The notes beneath the pieces were generated by a model that was not told the origin of the DNA, ran no database searches, and worked only from the letters and a program-made list of their open reading frames with translations. The translations under genes and the position numbers were made by a program. Below are positions 38,704-48,092 of a DNA stretch of 64,000 nt, piece after piece (positions within the stretch are counted from its first letter, which is position 1; every line of letters begins with the position of its first letter). The DNA is taken from contig JAGBRL010000031.1 in NCBI GenBank assembly GCA_017632345.1, positions 1 to 64,000 on the forward strand, given 5' to 3'. The DNA comes from Paludibacteraceae bacterium. Its GTDB lineage: Bacteria > Bacteroidota > Bacteroidia > Bacteroidales > Paludibacteraceae.

Positions 38704-39657
38704 ATGAAAAAGACAATCATTTTTGCTGTGGCACTTGCATTCGCCACTTTTGCTAATGCCGCAGAAATTGTACTAAAACCACAAGGATGGAAAGAGGGCG
38801 ATTCAAAAAAACTCACTGAGGAATTGATTCGAAGCCACACCGACTCTACAACAGGCTCAACTCCTCGTGTCGTAAGCACAAAGAAAACGCCTAATAAAAT
38901 CAGCGTACAATCGGCAGACTCAGATAAGTACATAATAAGCATAATGACTCTGGACACAGTTTATACAAAATCTGACTCAAATAGCATTTTTGGAGCAGAA
39001 CTTGCAAAAAAGGTTCGCACAACTCCTTTAAAGTTTTCATTGTCAAAAGACGGAGAACTAGGACATTCAGTAAACTATGAAGAGTTTGAGGCTCTGTTCG
39101 CAGATTCACAACATCCATTTTATAAAACATTTATAATAGGCAATAACAAGGAGGATTTTGAGCAAAGAAACCTATATACTTGGGGGCTTATTTATTGGTA
39201 CATGAATAAAAAGTTTGAGACAGACAAAGAACTAATTTGTAAGAAAAAATATAATTTAGGGGTTTCCGCTCCTGAAATCGACACAAAAATGCGTGTCTCT
39301 GTAGCCAATGGCAAAGTCACATTTGAGTCTGAGGTTAAGTTAACTGAAGAGGCTTATTTTGAAGAAGCAAAGAAAGGCGCTCTTCTCAGATTAGAAAATC
39401 AGGTTGAATCAGTAACCCTTGAAGGCTCTAAAGAGATTTCTGAGTCGAGGAAAAACGACCTTCGTTCTATTTTCGCTCAACAAATTGACCGACAACTAAA
39501 ACAGATTAAAGAGCAGAGAATTTCTATCCAAATCAAAGAGACGGTTGTATTTGACGAAAAGACAGGCTGGCTTATCTCTTTCGACAAAACAACAACCACC
39601 ACAAGCGCAACAAGCAATAGCTCGACTATCGTACAAAACAAGTTTATAATCGAATAA
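38704..39657 (+). CDS. Secreted protein of unknown function
   Basis: 317 residues with a clean signal peptide (MKKTIIFAVALAFATFANA). The body has a strand-rich first part with SDKYIISIMTLDTVYTKSDS, a middle charged segment, and a long amphipathic helix (LRSIFAQQIDRQLKQIKEQR). The last 40 residues (VVFDEKTGWLISFDKTTTTT) resemble the ends of some DUF6263-like Bacteroidetes proteins, but I cannot be sure of that. Single gene with its own promoter and a terminator at 39665-39700. Confidence 0.65.
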   Translation: MKKTIIFAVALAFATFANAAEIVLKPQGWKEGDSKKLTEELIRSHTDSTTGSTPRVVSTKKTPNKISVQSADSDKYIISIMTLDTVYTKSDSNSIFGAELAKKVRTTPLKFSLSKDGELGHSVNYEEFEALFADSQHPFYKTFIIGNNKEDFEQRNLYTWGLIYWYMNKKFETDKELICKKKYNLGVSAPEIDTKMRVSVANGKVTFESEVKLTEEAYFEEAKKGALLRLENQVESVTLEGSKEISESRKNDLRSIFAQQIDRQLKQIKEQRISIQIKETVVFDEKTGWLISFDKTTTTTSATSNSSTIVQNKFIIE

Positions 39658-39664
39658 TATTCTC

Positions 39665-39700
39665 AGTCCGCAGCGAATCAGTCTCGTTGCGGACTATCTT
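39665..39700. terminator. Terminator between convergent genes
   Basis: AGTCCGCA pairs with TGCGGACT around a 15-base loop, with ATCTTTT after it on the plus strand. It sits between the convergent secreted-protein gene and pbpC and may serve both. Confidence 0.7.
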
Positions 39701-39708
39701 TTAACGCA

Positions 39709-41988
39709 TCACTTCAGATGTATCATCACGGCCCTCCGGTTGCCAATTTCATCCACAACAGACAGCACATGAGAGCCTTTCTCCGGAGTTAGGCTTATCT
39801 TATGGTCATCCTTTGTCGAGCCTATATAAGTGTTGTCCATATGCCAAAAAAGAGTAGCGTCCGCCCTTTTTGAAACCGCACTGAAAACCACCTCTTCAAA
39901 CTTACCGTCAAAACCTCTCGGAATCACAATTTCCGCATTATGCTCAGGATAAATAAAATCGAGAGACTCATTCGACATGCTTTCACAATTCGGATGAAAC
40001 GGAGGCAGAGCACGATAATCAGCATGGCACTTTTTGTAAAAATACTCCTGAGCAGCAGGAAGCACAAAACGTTTTTCCGTCTTTATCCCCAAATTTTCCG
40101 CGCACGACAGATTGACCTGCCACCGACCATCTTCCGAAAGATGCACAACCTTGCAATAGTTGCAAATATCCGCCTCTCGTGATTTTTCAGGCAGATACAG
40201 AGTATCAACCACAGCACAATCCAAAGAAGCCAGACAGCCGCTGCTCCTGCAAACCGACATCAACTCCAAACCTTTCGAAGGCTGATAAAACTTATCCGAA
40301 TCGTCCAGCAAAGCGAACACGTCAAACATCACCGGAGAGGCGAATCCCACGCCAGTCACGCCAGCTCTGCCCTCCCCGGTTGCATTGCCGCACCACACGC
40401 CAACCACATACTTAGAAGTCACACCAACCGACCATGCGTCCCTGCTGCCCCAGCTAGTCCCGGTTTTCCATGCGATATTCTTCATAGACTTGAACTGCGT
40501 CCACTGAGCCTCCTCCTCCGGTCTGTTCAGTTTAGACATTGCCTTGAACATATACCAAATAGCAGGTTTCGAAATTCTGTCAGAAGGATTGTCCGGCTCA
40601 TCATAATACAACTTGCGAGCCAGTTTGCGATACATCTGGCAAAGGTCCCAAAGCTTCACCTCCGCCCCGCCAAGCACCAAAGACGCTCCATAATGGTCTT
40701 CCGAGTAATGAAGCGTTGACATGCCAAGCCACTTCAGGTCTTCCATGAACCGGCCTGTAGTATGCAAAGAAAGCATACGCACCAGTGGCACGTTGAGAGA
40801 CTGTATCACAGCCTCGTCCGCATGCACAGCCCCGCTAAAGCCCTTGTTGAAATTTGACGGAGTAAAGCCGTTTATGGTCAGAGGCGTGTCGGATATAAGC
40901 TGCCGAGGCGTAATCTCGCCACAGCTCATCATCGCAGCGTACAGAAAAGGCTTCAAGGTGCTGCCCGGACTCCTCTCGCTCTGAACAACATCCACTTGCG
41001 AGGCTACCGCCCGCGTATCCGTTGTGTTGCCCACATACGCAACCGGCTGTCCTGTTTCTACATCCAGCACAACAAGCGCCATGTTTTCGAGGTGATTAGA
41101 GTGCCTGTACCTTGCAGAATAGTCATTGACCATGCGCTGCACAAGACGCTGCAAACGCAAGTCTATTGAACTTTTCATAACCGACGTCCGGCTATTCTTG
41201 CGCAAAAAGTCGAAATAGTGCGACGCGTCGTTGGGCAATGGATACGGCTTCTCTGGCAGCTCTTCGAGCAAGGCAAGTTCATACTCCTCCGCCGTCAGCA
41301 CATCCCTCTTGCGCAAAACGCCAAGCAGCACGTCCCTTTTGCGCTTTAGAGCCGACCTGTTCCGTCCCGGATGAATCAGTGCGGGAGAATTTGGCAAAAC
41401 CGCCAACGTAGCAGCCTCCGCCCAAGAAAGCCTCGAAAGGTCTCTGTTAAAATATCGCCACGAGGCGGTCTGCGCCCCGACCGTATTACCGCCAAAAGGG
41501 GCGTGCGACACATAAAGCTTCAGAATCTCCTCCTTTGAATGAGTCAGTTCTATATCGACAGCCCACAAAGCCTCCACAATCTTGTTCCACAGCGTGCGCG
41601 GACGATTTCCGCGCGCCATACGAGCAAGCTGCATTGTCAAAGTGCTGGCACCCTCCTTTACCGTTTCACTCTGCATATTTCTTTTCAAAGCTCTGAATAC
41701 TGAATACACATCAATGCCCAGATGCGAGTAGAAACGACGGTCTTCATAATTCAACAGGCAAGACACAAAACGTTTGTCAAGGGAGTCCGTTTCCGGGAAA
41801 CGCCACTGCCCGTCCGGCGCAATACGCGCGCACATAAGATTCCCGTCCTTGTCTAACAGCAAAGAGGACTCCGCATCGTCAAACAAAGTTTCCGGCATGA
41901 AGAAACAATGAAAGACAAAAAAGAACAGAAAGCCCCCCGAAAAGACGGCCAACAAAACTTTAGCTATTTTTTTACGCAACAACCTCAT
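39709..41988 (-). CDS. pbpC: Penicillin-binding protein 1C
   Basis: Bifunctional peptidoglycan glycosyltransferase and transpeptidase-like protein anchored by one N-terminal helix (VLLAVFSGGFLFFFVFHCFF). The glycosyltransferase domain shows NYEDRRFYSHLGID, EGASTLTMQLARM and KIVEALWAVDIELTHSKEEIL. The penicillin-binding domain has S-x-x-K in SPGSTLKPF near residue 340, SLN in QSLNVP and KTGTSW near residue 505. The C-terminal domain of PBP1C type follows (KGSHVLSVVDEIGNR). The frame begins with TTG at 41994; the ATG at 41988 is preferred. The alpha-2-macroglobulin gene often paired with pbpC is not adjacent. Confidence 0.95.
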   Translation of the reverse strand: MRLLRKKIAKVLLAVFSGGFLFFFVFHCFFMPETLFDDAESSLLLDKDGNLMCARIAPDGQWRFPETDSLDKRFVSCLLNYEDRRFYSHLGIDVYSVFRALKRNMQSETVKEGASTLTMQLARMARGNRPRTLWNKIVEALWAVDIELTHSKEEILKLYVSHAPFGGNTVGAQTASWRYFNRDLSRLSWAEAATLAVLPNSPALIHPGRNRSALKRKRDVLLGVLRKRDVLTAEEYELALLEELPEKPYPLPNDASHYFDFLRKNSRTSVMKSSIDLRLQRLVQRMVNDYSARYRHSNHLENMALVVLDVETGQPVAYVGNTTDTRAVASQVDVVQSERSPGSTLKPFLYAAMMSCGEITPRQLISDTPLTINGFTPSNFNKGFSGAVHADEAVIQSLNVPLVRMLSLHTTGRFMEDLKWLGMSTLHYSEDHYGASLVLGGAEVKLWDLCQMYRKLARKLYYDEPDNPSDRISKPAIWYMFKAMSKLNRPEEEAQWTQFKSMKNIAWKTGTSWGSRDAWSVGVTSKYVVGVWCGNATGEGRAGVTGVGFASPVMFDVFALLDDSDKFYQPSKGLELMSVCRSSGCLASLDCAVVDTLYLPEKSREADICNYCKVVHLSEDGRWQVNLSCAENLGIKTEKRFVLPAAQEYFYKKCHADYRALPPFHPNCESMSNESLDFIYPEHNAEIVIPRGFDGKFEEVVFSAVSKRADATLFWHMDNTYIGSTKDDHKISLTPEKGSHVLSVVDEIGNRRAVMIHLK

Positions 41989-42002
41989 AAACAAAAAAAA
42001 TC

Positions 42003-42030
42003 ACCGGCGAACATTTGCACATTCGCCGGC
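42003..42030 (-). terminator. Terminator of the VTC-DUF4956-DUF2490 operon
   Basis: CCGGCGAA (42004-42011) and TTCGCCGG (42022-42029) form a perfect stem; on the minus strand it is followed by TGATTTTTTTT. It sits just ahead of the pbpC start. Confidence 0.85.
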
Positions 42031-42045
42031 TTAACTCTTCACATA

Positions 42046-42735
42046 TCAAAACTTGTATTGATAACCCGCACACAGTTTAAATCCGTCCAACGGTTCCGCC
42101 ACATTCATCTCGTCGTCATACCTAAAAGACAAACTGACAGAGTTCTTCTTGTTGAACTTATATTCGCCGCCAGCCTCATACCTTACATTATCAATCGTGT
42201 TTCCTTTGTAATTATTCAACTGATAAAACACTTCGGCAGAAGCGAACGGAGTCAACGGTATCTTCGGCAACTTATAAGAGAGTTCAAACTTGCCGCGCAA
42301 GTAGCTTTTCGGATTCCATTTGAAACTCTTTACAGACTCGTCCTTATAAGTCAGCTGATATCGTCCGCGCAAAGACATCTCCAACCTATGAATCTTATGC
42401 TTCGCGCTAACCTGTCCGACTAGCCTATGCCTCCAAGAGAAACCTTCAATTTCGTCATAATCGGCGATAAAGGTGTAACCCACCCCCACCTTAACGATTT
42501 TCGGCACAAGCTGGAACGATGCATCCAACCCGGTAGCCAGACGGTCCAGCTGCCTTGAGTTTTCTTTTGTGCGCATCTCCTCTTCCAGCCCAATCTCAAA
42601 GCGTTTGCCAAACTTTTTAGAGACGGCAACGCCCACATTAAGCCCGAAGTCCTGCTCGTCGGCAGACGCCCCCGCAGCCAAGCTGCACGAGACAAGCGAA
42701 AGCACAAGAATTTTTATATATCTCACTTTATCCAT
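42046..42735 (-). CDS. DUF2490 outer membrane protein
   Basis: 229 residues, signal peptide (YIKILVLSLVSCSLAAGASA), then a beta-barrel pattern: FGLNVGVAVSKKFGKRFEIGLEEEMRT, a GVGYTFIADYDE segment, alternating strands and a terminal strand FKLCAGYQYKF. Matches the DUF2490 layout. The function is unknown. It overlaps the DUF4956 gene by 8 bp, the last gene of an operon headed by two small secreted proteins and a VTC-domain protein. Confidence 0.82.
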   Translation of the reverse strand: MDKVRYIKILVLSLVSCSLAAGASADEQDFGLNVGVAVSKKFGKRFEIGLEEEMRTKENSRQLDRLATGLDASFQLVPKIVKVGVGYTFIADYDEIEGFSWRHRLVGQVSAKHKIHRLEMSLRGRYQLTYKDESVKSFKWNPKSYLRGKFELSYKLPKIPLTPFASAEVFYQLNNYKGNTIDNVRYEAGGEYKFNKKNSVSLSFRYDDEMNVAEPLDGFKLCAGYQYKF

Positions 42736-43426
42736 TAAACTGAGAAACTTTAGTTATATTATCAACAGTGTTGACCTCTGTCGATTCTGACTTATAATAA
42801 ACCTTAACAAACGCAATGTCTTTCAAGAAATCGATATGCCCGATTTCAATCTTCACCACATCAAGCCCCGTTCTAGCCTTTATATCTTCCAGCATCTCTT
42901 CGCGATGCTCCGGAGTAATCAACTTTATCTTTTCATAAACAACAAGTTTGCAAGCAGTACGGTTCATGAACTTCATAGACTCCATGATCCAGACCATCAG
43001 CACAAACAAGAAATTAGTCAAAAGAGACTGAACAAGGCTTTCGCGCGTGTCCAGACCGTTAAGCACAGAAACACCTATAATGACAAAGAGGTAAGTCATT
43101 TCACGGATAGGCACTGTGTCCGTTCTGTATCGCACAATTCCGAATATTGCGAACATCCCCAAGGCAAGCCCCATCTCAAGCTTTGTCTTGCCTAGCGCGA
43201 ACATCAGCAAAAACACTGTGGTGCTTATCAGCATGAACGTATAGACATAATCGCGACGTTTAGACTTCTTGTAATAAAGTCCGCCAACAATAATTGCAGT
43301 CACCAATATATTAAGAGCGAACATCAGCAGAAGTTCTGTAACCGCCCTTGTATTTATAACCGGAATTCCTAAAAATTCCATTCCCTCTAAAAATTCCATT
43401 TCAAAAAAATTTAAATTATTACACAT
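42728..43426 (-). CDS. DUF4956 membrane protein
   Basis: Polytopic inner membrane protein with helices LLLMFALNILVTAIIVGGLYY, TFMLISTTVFLLMFALG, LGMFAIFGIVRYRT and LFVIIGVSVLNGLD, and a C-terminal cytoplasmic domain. FAIFGIVRYRTDTVPIREMTYLF is the DUF4956 hallmark. Such proteins are commonly linked with VTC-domain proteins, as here. The frame begins at a TTG at 43447; the ATG at 43426 or a later one (43399 or 43381) is more likely, with a short repeated MEFLxG at the start that makes the choice uncertain. Confidence 0.85.
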   Translation of the reverse strand: MCNNLNFFEMEFLEGMEFLGIPVINTRAVTELLLMFALNILVTAIIVGGLYYKKSKRRDYVYTFMLISTTVFLLMFALGKTKLEMGLALGMFAIFGIVRYRTDTVPIREMTYLFVIIGVSVLNGLDTRESLVQSLLTNFLFVLMVWIMESMKFMNRTACKLVVYEKIKLITPEHREEMLEDIKARTGLDVVKIEIGHIDFLKDIAFVKVYYKSESTEVNTVDNITKVSQFNG

Positions 43427-43443
43427 GACCAAGAACAAACCGT

Positions 43444-44214
43444 TCAAGCCACTTTCAACATTTTCTTTATATAACTAATCTTACGTTTAAACCTGTTACG
43501 TTTCAACGAGTCGTCCGTCAAAACCATACCTAAGCAGTACTTGCTGATGCCCTTTCTCTTGACACGCTCGCACTGCAGGTAATCCTTAAACGGAGAGTGC
43601 ATATTGCCATCTTGCTTCACTTCCACTATACAGAGGTGCTCGAAAGTGTTCTGCAGGTCAGTTTTGCAATTGCGGAATTTGATATTGACATCGATGGTCA
43701 GCCGCTCCGTTTTGGCCTTGTTCACCAAAGTAACTCTGTAAAAATAGTTACGCAGGCGCGGCGACAGCCTCTCTATGCCATAATTCAGTTTTTCCTCAAT
43801 AAAAGACCTCGCTTCGTCTTGCACAAGCACATTCTCGTCAGGAACCGAAATCCGGACTTTCTTCGTGCGCCCCTTGTTGTTTTTGTTTTTGATTTCAAGG
43901 AAACGCTGATTAGACTCCACATACTCGCGGATTCTCAACTTCTGCCTTGTCCGGCGACCGTTGTGATGAATCGTGAACATCTCCGCATTCTCTGTGTCGA
44001 AATAGAGAGTCCGGTAATAAGCCATACGGCTGCCGTCAATCTCTTGAGCGAAATAATCCGCCTTCGCTTTTTCGAGGAGTTTGGGCAAAAGCCTCACATC
44101 AATCATATATTTTGTATCGATGCGGTTCATAAGCTTTATTCCGCTCATCTGCGACAACGATATAGGCTCAAAAGAGGCAAGAGTTGTTTCTATCTCTTTC
44201 ATTATGGTCTCCAT
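43444..44214 (-). CDS. VTC-domain protein (polyphosphate polymerase type)
   Basis: Cytoplasmic protein of 256 residues with the triphosphate-tunnel fold of VTC4: MNRIDTKYMIDVRLLPKLL at the start, MAYYRTLYFDTENAEMF, RTRQKLRIREYVES, FLEIKNKNNKGRTKKVRI and IVEVKQDG, giving the ring of basic residues and paired glutamates that bind phosphate and metal. VTC4 in yeast makes polyphosphate from ATP; bacterial members with a DUF4956 partner are less studied, so the reaction is inferred. ATG at 44214 or 44203. Confidence 0.88.
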   Translation of the reverse strand: METIMKEIETTLASFEPISLSQMSGIKLMNRIDTKYMIDVRLLPKLLEKAKADYFAQEIDGSRMAYYRTLYFDTENAEMFTIHHNGRRTRQKLRIREYVESNQRFLEIKNKNNKGRTKKVRISVPDENVLVQDEARSFIEEKLNYGIERLSPRLRNYFYRVTLVNKAKTERLTIDVNIKFRNCKTDLQNTFEHLCIVEVKQDGNMHSPFKDYLQCERVKRKGISKYCLGMVLTDDSLKRNRFKRKISYIKKMLKVA

Positions 44215-44235
44215 CTTCAGCCCCCCTTTCCGCCT

Positions 44236-44643
44236 TTATTCAAGAATATACTCGAACTCTTTCGTGTTCTTCAGCTTGTTGTTTGGTGCATAGACGCTCT
44301 CCAATTTCTTCTTTCCGTTTTCGTGATACTCGATAACCACAGTCTTTTCAAGTTTGTCAAACTCATCGTAGTGAGTCTCTTTGATGCACTTGCCATTCTG
44401 GTTATATTCGTACGTCACACGGCTTTTCTGGTCTCCGACACTTGTGTATTCAACCTCTTCTACCTTTTTGCCGTCTGCATTGTAAGTTGTCTTATGGTCA
44501 AGACGTTTCTTTTTGCCTTCCACCTTCCACTCCTTAGTCTCTTTGATTTTTTTACCGTCAAAAGTGTTTTTCTGAGCGAATGCAGAAGAACCCGTTATGC
44601 CGACTATAGTCGCCAGCAAGACTATTTTAACAAACTGTCTCAT
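44236..44643 (-). CDS. Small secreted protein with YwqK-like repeats
   Basis: From the ATG at 44643 it encodes 135 residues with a signal peptide (VKIVLLATIVGITGSSAFAQ). The mature part is a series of short strand repeats: TTYNADGKKVEEVEY, RVTYEYNQNGKCIKE and VIEYHENGKKKLESVY, the YwqK/MORN-like Y-x-x-N-G-K pattern. It is preceded in frame by a TTG at 44652. It lies 27 bp after a lipoprotein gene and 21 bp before the VTC gene. Confidence 0.72.
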   Translation of the reverse strand: MRQFVKIVLLATIVGITGSSAFAQKNTFDGKKIKETKEWKVEGKKKRLDHKTTYNADGKKVEEVEYTSVGDQKSRVTYEYNQNGKCIKETHYDEFDKLEKTVVIEYHENGKKKLESVYAPNNKLKNTKEFEYILE

Positions 44644-44670
44644 ACTTTTCAATTTTTAAATTAATCAAAA

Positions 44671-45405
44671 TTAATAAGCCGACACCTTAATTGGCTCATC
44701 AGTTATATTCACTATTGTTCCAACTTCTCCAGTTTTCACATTTGCATAAACCGGTATAATGTCACAATTCTTGTCTGTTTCGTGCTCACCCCAAATCACG
44801 TATTCTGTATTAGGCTCAAGCTTTGCGAAAGCGAAATAACCGCGGTCATCTCCGCGCGTATCCTCAACAGGAGCGACAGAGCCCTTCTTTCTGAGATAAA
44901 CACGAAGTCCAACGCCCGCAGCGTGTATGCCGTCATCCCATGAACACTCTATTTTGCCAACAATACCGCTGCAGCCCACATTTTTACCATCTTTCACATA
45001 AATGTCTTCCACTTTGAAAGTTCCAGACTCGCCAACGCTGACATTTCTGTAGATAGCTTCCATTTCGGACGATGCAAGTTCATTGTAAGCAAAAACTGTA
45101 TAATCGCCTTCACGAAGATACCTGAACGCAAAGCGTCCGTCCGCAGAAGTTTTTGTATCGTCGTCAAAAATATCCGCAGAGTTTCCTCCATAAATGATGA
45201 ATACATCCTGATCTGCCGCCACAACAGTATCCGGAGCAAAGACGAACGAGCCGTCAGCTGCCTCTTTAATGGCGCCATCGTCCACTATTTTATAGATAGT
45301 ACCCTCAATGTTAGCTTTTCCACCTTCGCCTTCCTCTTTAGTACACGAAACGGCAAACATAGCCAACACCACCAACTTAAACGTGATAATTAATGTGTTT
45401 TTCAT
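44671..45405 (-). CDS. Lipoprotein with transthyretin-like domains, unknown
   Basis: 244 residues, lipoprotein signal with lipobox AVSC (CTKEEGEGG). Two carboxypeptidase-regulatory or SpaA-like strand domains are visible: DGRFAFRYLREGDYTVFAYNE and DRGYFAFAKLEPNTEYVIWGEHE. It is the first gene of the operon leading to the VTC protein, with TATATTTG at 45430-45437 upstream. Role unknown. Confidence 0.75.
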   Translation of the reverse strand: MKNTLIITFKLVVLAMFAVSCTKEEGEGGKANIEGTIYKIVDDGAIKEAADGSFVFAPDTVVAADQDVFIIYGGNSADIFDDDTKTSADGRFAFRYLREGDYTVFAYNELASSEMEAIYRNVSVGESGTFKVEDIYVKDGKNVGCSGIVGKIECSWDDGIHAAGVGLRVYLRKKGSVAPVEDTRGDDRGYFAFAKLEPNTEYVIWGEHETDKNCDIIPVYANVKTGEVGTIVNITDEPIKVSAY

Positions 45406-45429
45406 ATTTTATAATACTAAATTTATTTT

Positions 45430-45437
45430 CAAATATA
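45430..45437 (-). promoter_or_regulatory. -7 box of the VTC operon
   Basis: Minus strand TATATTTG, an exact TANNTTTG, 25 bases before the lipoprotein ATG. No clear -33 element. Confidence 0.5.
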
Positions 45438-45646
45438 AGCTCTGCCCTAACTGCTCACGAAAACATTCAGCGAAAACCGCCAAAACTTCAGCCAATCTCC
45501 GCTCAAGTATTTCAAAAACAAAATAACGCCATGTCGGGCCTATAAAGAAGGCCGATGCCACAACGTAGGCAGATTCATCAAACAAACGTAAATATGCACG
45601 AACTCAATCCTTAAATCATTCGCCGCATTAAAACGAAACCTTAAAA

Positions 45647-46195
45647 TCAATATCCCTGATCTTCAAAATAGCTGTCGTCGTTCAGACTAAGATTATCCAG
45701 CTCATCATCATTATAAGACTCCAAGAAATCATCATCAAATCCGAACGCATCCTTGTCATTCGCCACCACACCTAAATCAGAACCAAACATATCCTCTATC
45801 TGCACCGGAGCTTTGCCTTCCGAACGAGTGCAGACCGGCTGTTCCAAACTGCCAGAAGAGATGCCCTGCATTTCGATGAAAAAGCACCTGTCGCACATAT
45901 TGTCAAACACAAAAATCAGCCTCTGACCCTCGTCCGACACAAACTCCTCCACCTTGGTGTCTTCCATCACGTAACTGTCATATTCCGAAGATGTTTCCAT
46001 CTCCACAAGAGTAATCTCCTGCCCTTTCTCCCAACTGTCGTTGCAAATGAAGAAGGATGTCATCTGATCCTTGGTGTACCCTACAGAATCCAGAATAGCA
46101 TTCTGAAAATCCAAAAAAGTCGCCTCCGAATCTATTTGAATCTCCCTTACAAAGTCATCGACTTCATCCGAACACAAGACAAATTTGAATACCAT
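45647..46195 (-). CDS. pRiA4b ORF-3-like protein
   Basis: 182 residues. The pattern FREIQIDSEATFLDFQNAILDSVGYTKDQMTSFFIC and later EGQRLIFVFDNMCDRCFFIEM matches the pRiA4b ORF-3 family (also annotated as IS1096 element passenger), which in Bacteroidetes is a conserved chromosomal gene and not by itself a sign of a transposon. The tail is strongly acidic (FLESYNDDELDNLSLND). Function unknown. Single gene just downstream of dnaA on the same strand. Confidence 0.82.
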   Translation of the reverse strand: MVFKFVLCSDEVDDFVREIQIDSEATFLDFQNAILDSVGYTKDQMTSFFICNDSWEKGQEITLVEMETSSEYDSYVMEDTKVEEFVSDEGQRLIFVFDNMCDRCFFIEMQGISSGSLEQPVCTRSEGKAPVQIEDMFGSDLGVVANDKDAFGFDDDFLESYNDDELDNLSLNDDSYFEDQGY

Positions 46196-46303
46196 ATTTC
46201 TCTAAATTTATTTTGCCGTAAAAATAACTATTTTTTTAAAACAACACACTCTTTAGCTGATTTTTTTTGCCTACAACGCTTTTTTTTTACGCTGCGGCCG
46301 GAA

Positions 46304-47704
46304 TCACCTCAGTTTTTCCTCTATCGAGTCAAGACTCTGCCTTAGTTCCTTGTCTATCTCAGACTGTTCAGCCACCGTCTTGCACGCATGCAAAACCGTT
46401 GCGTGGTCTCGGTTGCCAATCAGCTCTCCAATTGCCGTCAGCGAGTTTTTCGTGTATTTCCTTGCCAGATACATTGCCACCTGCCTTGCCTGCACCACCA
46501 CACGCTTTCTTGACTTTGTCTGTATATCGTTCACTTCCAAATTGTAATAGTCGCAAACGACCTCCTGAATTTTAGAAATGTTCACCACCTTGCTCGTTGT
46601 GTTCGCAATTTTGCCCACAACCTTCTGCGCAAGGTCAAGATTTATCTCCGCATTAATCAATATGGACTGAGCCAGGAGCGAACTTACCACCCCTTCAAGC
46701 TCACGGACGTTGTCGGTAACAGCGCCGGCAATATAGTCCACCACATCTTCCGGTATAAGAAGACCTTCCGCCTTCACTTTGTTCAGCAGGATGTCCTTCT
46801 TGGTATTGAAGTCCGGCGGAACAAGCTCTGCAGACAGTCCCCACTTGAAACGGCTCAAAATGCGGTGTTCCAGCCCCTGCAGCACATTCGGCGACTGGTC
46901 CGAAGTCAAGATAAGCTGTTTGCCGGCCTGATGCAAGTGATTAAAAATATGGAAAAATGTGTTTTGCGTACCTGTACGCGAGGCCATGTCCTGAATGTCG
47001 TCCACAATAAGCACGTCCAAAGACTGATAAAAATTCAGGAAGTCCGTGGAATTGTTGTTCCTCGTCGCCTCCATATATTGAGTCTGAAACTTATTTGCGC
47101 TGACATACAGCACATTAAGATTCGGATTAAGACGTTCAGCCTCAAGACCTATCGCATTAGCAAGGTGAGTTTTACCGAGGCCTGAGCCTCCGTATATAAA
47201 CATCGGGTTGAAAGCGTTTTTCCCAGGATGTTCCGCAATAGACATACCGGCAGAACGAGCCAGCTGATTGCAGACGCCCTCCACAAAGTTTGCAAAAGTG
47301 TAATTATGATTAAGCTGCGAATCAACCTTCTTGCTTGCATGCCCCTGAAACGGATTGAACACAGTCTGTCCCTGCCCCGCGTTCTGCCTGCGGCCACCTG
47401 ACTGGTCCACCAAAGTCGGGGCGTCGCCCGAATTTGTCATCATGACACGGTAGTTCAGTTTCGCGCCTGTTCCAATAACCCTGTTAAGCACCATAAAAAG
47501 GAGGTCACAATAACGGTCTTCAAGCATTTCGTAGAAATACGAGCTCGGCAGCAAAAGCGTCAGCTTCTTGTCCTCTATACTCAAAGGCCGGATAGGGACA
47601 AACCACACGTCAAAAGCCTGCGGCGGCAAAATGTCCTTTATTATAGCAAGACACTCGCCCCACACCTTCTCATGCTCAGCCTTCATATTTATGGTACTGT
47701 TCAT
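46304..47704 (-). CDS. dnaA: Chromosomal replication initiator protein DnaA
   Basis: AAA+ ATPase that opens the replication origin. Domain I is at the start (VWGECLAIIKDILPPQAFDVWF), a low-complexity linker follows, then Walker A GGSGLGKTH near residue 172, Walker B VLIVDDIQ, the DnaA box-binding helix-turn-helix and the signature NRDHATVLHACKT in domain IV. 466 residues from the ATG at 47704; a TTG at 47707 precedes it and an ATG at 47686 is also possible. No cluster of DnaA boxes (TTATCCACA type) is visible near the gene. Confidence 0.97.
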   Translation of the reverse strand: MNSTINMKAEHEKVWGECLAIIKDILPPQAFDVWFVPIRPLSIEDKKLTLLLPSSYFYEMLEDRYCDLLFMVLNRVIGTGAKLNYRVMMTNSGDAPTLVDQSGGRRQNAGQGQTVFNPFQGHASKKVDSQLNHNYTFANFVEGVCNQLARSAGMSIAEHPGKNAFNPMFIYGGSGLGKTHLANAIGLEAERLNPNLNVLYVSANKFQTQYMEATRNNNSTDFLNFYQSLDVLIVDDIQDMASRTGTQNTFFHIFNHLHQAGKQLILTSDQSPNVLQGLEHRILSRFKWGLSAELVPPDFNTKKDILLNKVKAEGLLIPEDVVDYIAGAVTDNVRELEGVVSSLLAQSILINAEINLDLAQKVVGKIANTTSKVVNISKIQEVVCDYYNLEVNDIQTKSRKRVVVQARQVAMYLARKYTKNSLTAIGELIGNRDHATVLHACKTVAEQSEIDKELRQSLDSIEEKLR

Positions 47705-48092
47705 CAATTAAATATCTCCATCTATTTAGAAGCTGCCACCCGCATACAACTCTGCCGCCCGTAAAGAGGCTAGCAGACCGAATTCCAACGGCAAAACAGC
47801 CAAAGTTGTGTTACATGATACGACACCAAGCACATCCACTTCTCGGAAGCTTGCAGTCTGCAAGACCGCCACTCGCCTTCCGAAAAACAGAAGAGCCCAC
47901 CTACGTTAAAAAAACATCACCTTTATTTCAGTGCAAATTTCGCCTTATTTTTTCTTAAAAAAAAATTTTAAGATTCATTTTACAAAAAAAATATGCGTCA
48001 CACTACAATTCAAAATGTCTCCAAAACACTACGCAGCCGCAGTTTGACAGTGTCAGGCACCGTCCAACCGCAGTGCGTCAGTTTACATCCTT
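47705..48092. other. Intergenic region upstream of dnaA
   Basis: 388 bases without an open frame. It should hold the dnaA promoter, but no exact TANNTTTG box was found on the minus strand and no DnaA boxes were seen. An AT tract occurs around 47935-47990. Confidence 0.5.

Noticed and set aside
45647-46195. Transposon passenger gene, from the IS1096-type family name
   Set aside because: No inverted ends or transposase nearby; the family is common as a chromosomal gene in this phylum.
47705-48092. Replication origin next to dnaA
   Set aside because: No cluster of DnaA boxes found by eye; in this phylum dnaA is often not at the origin.
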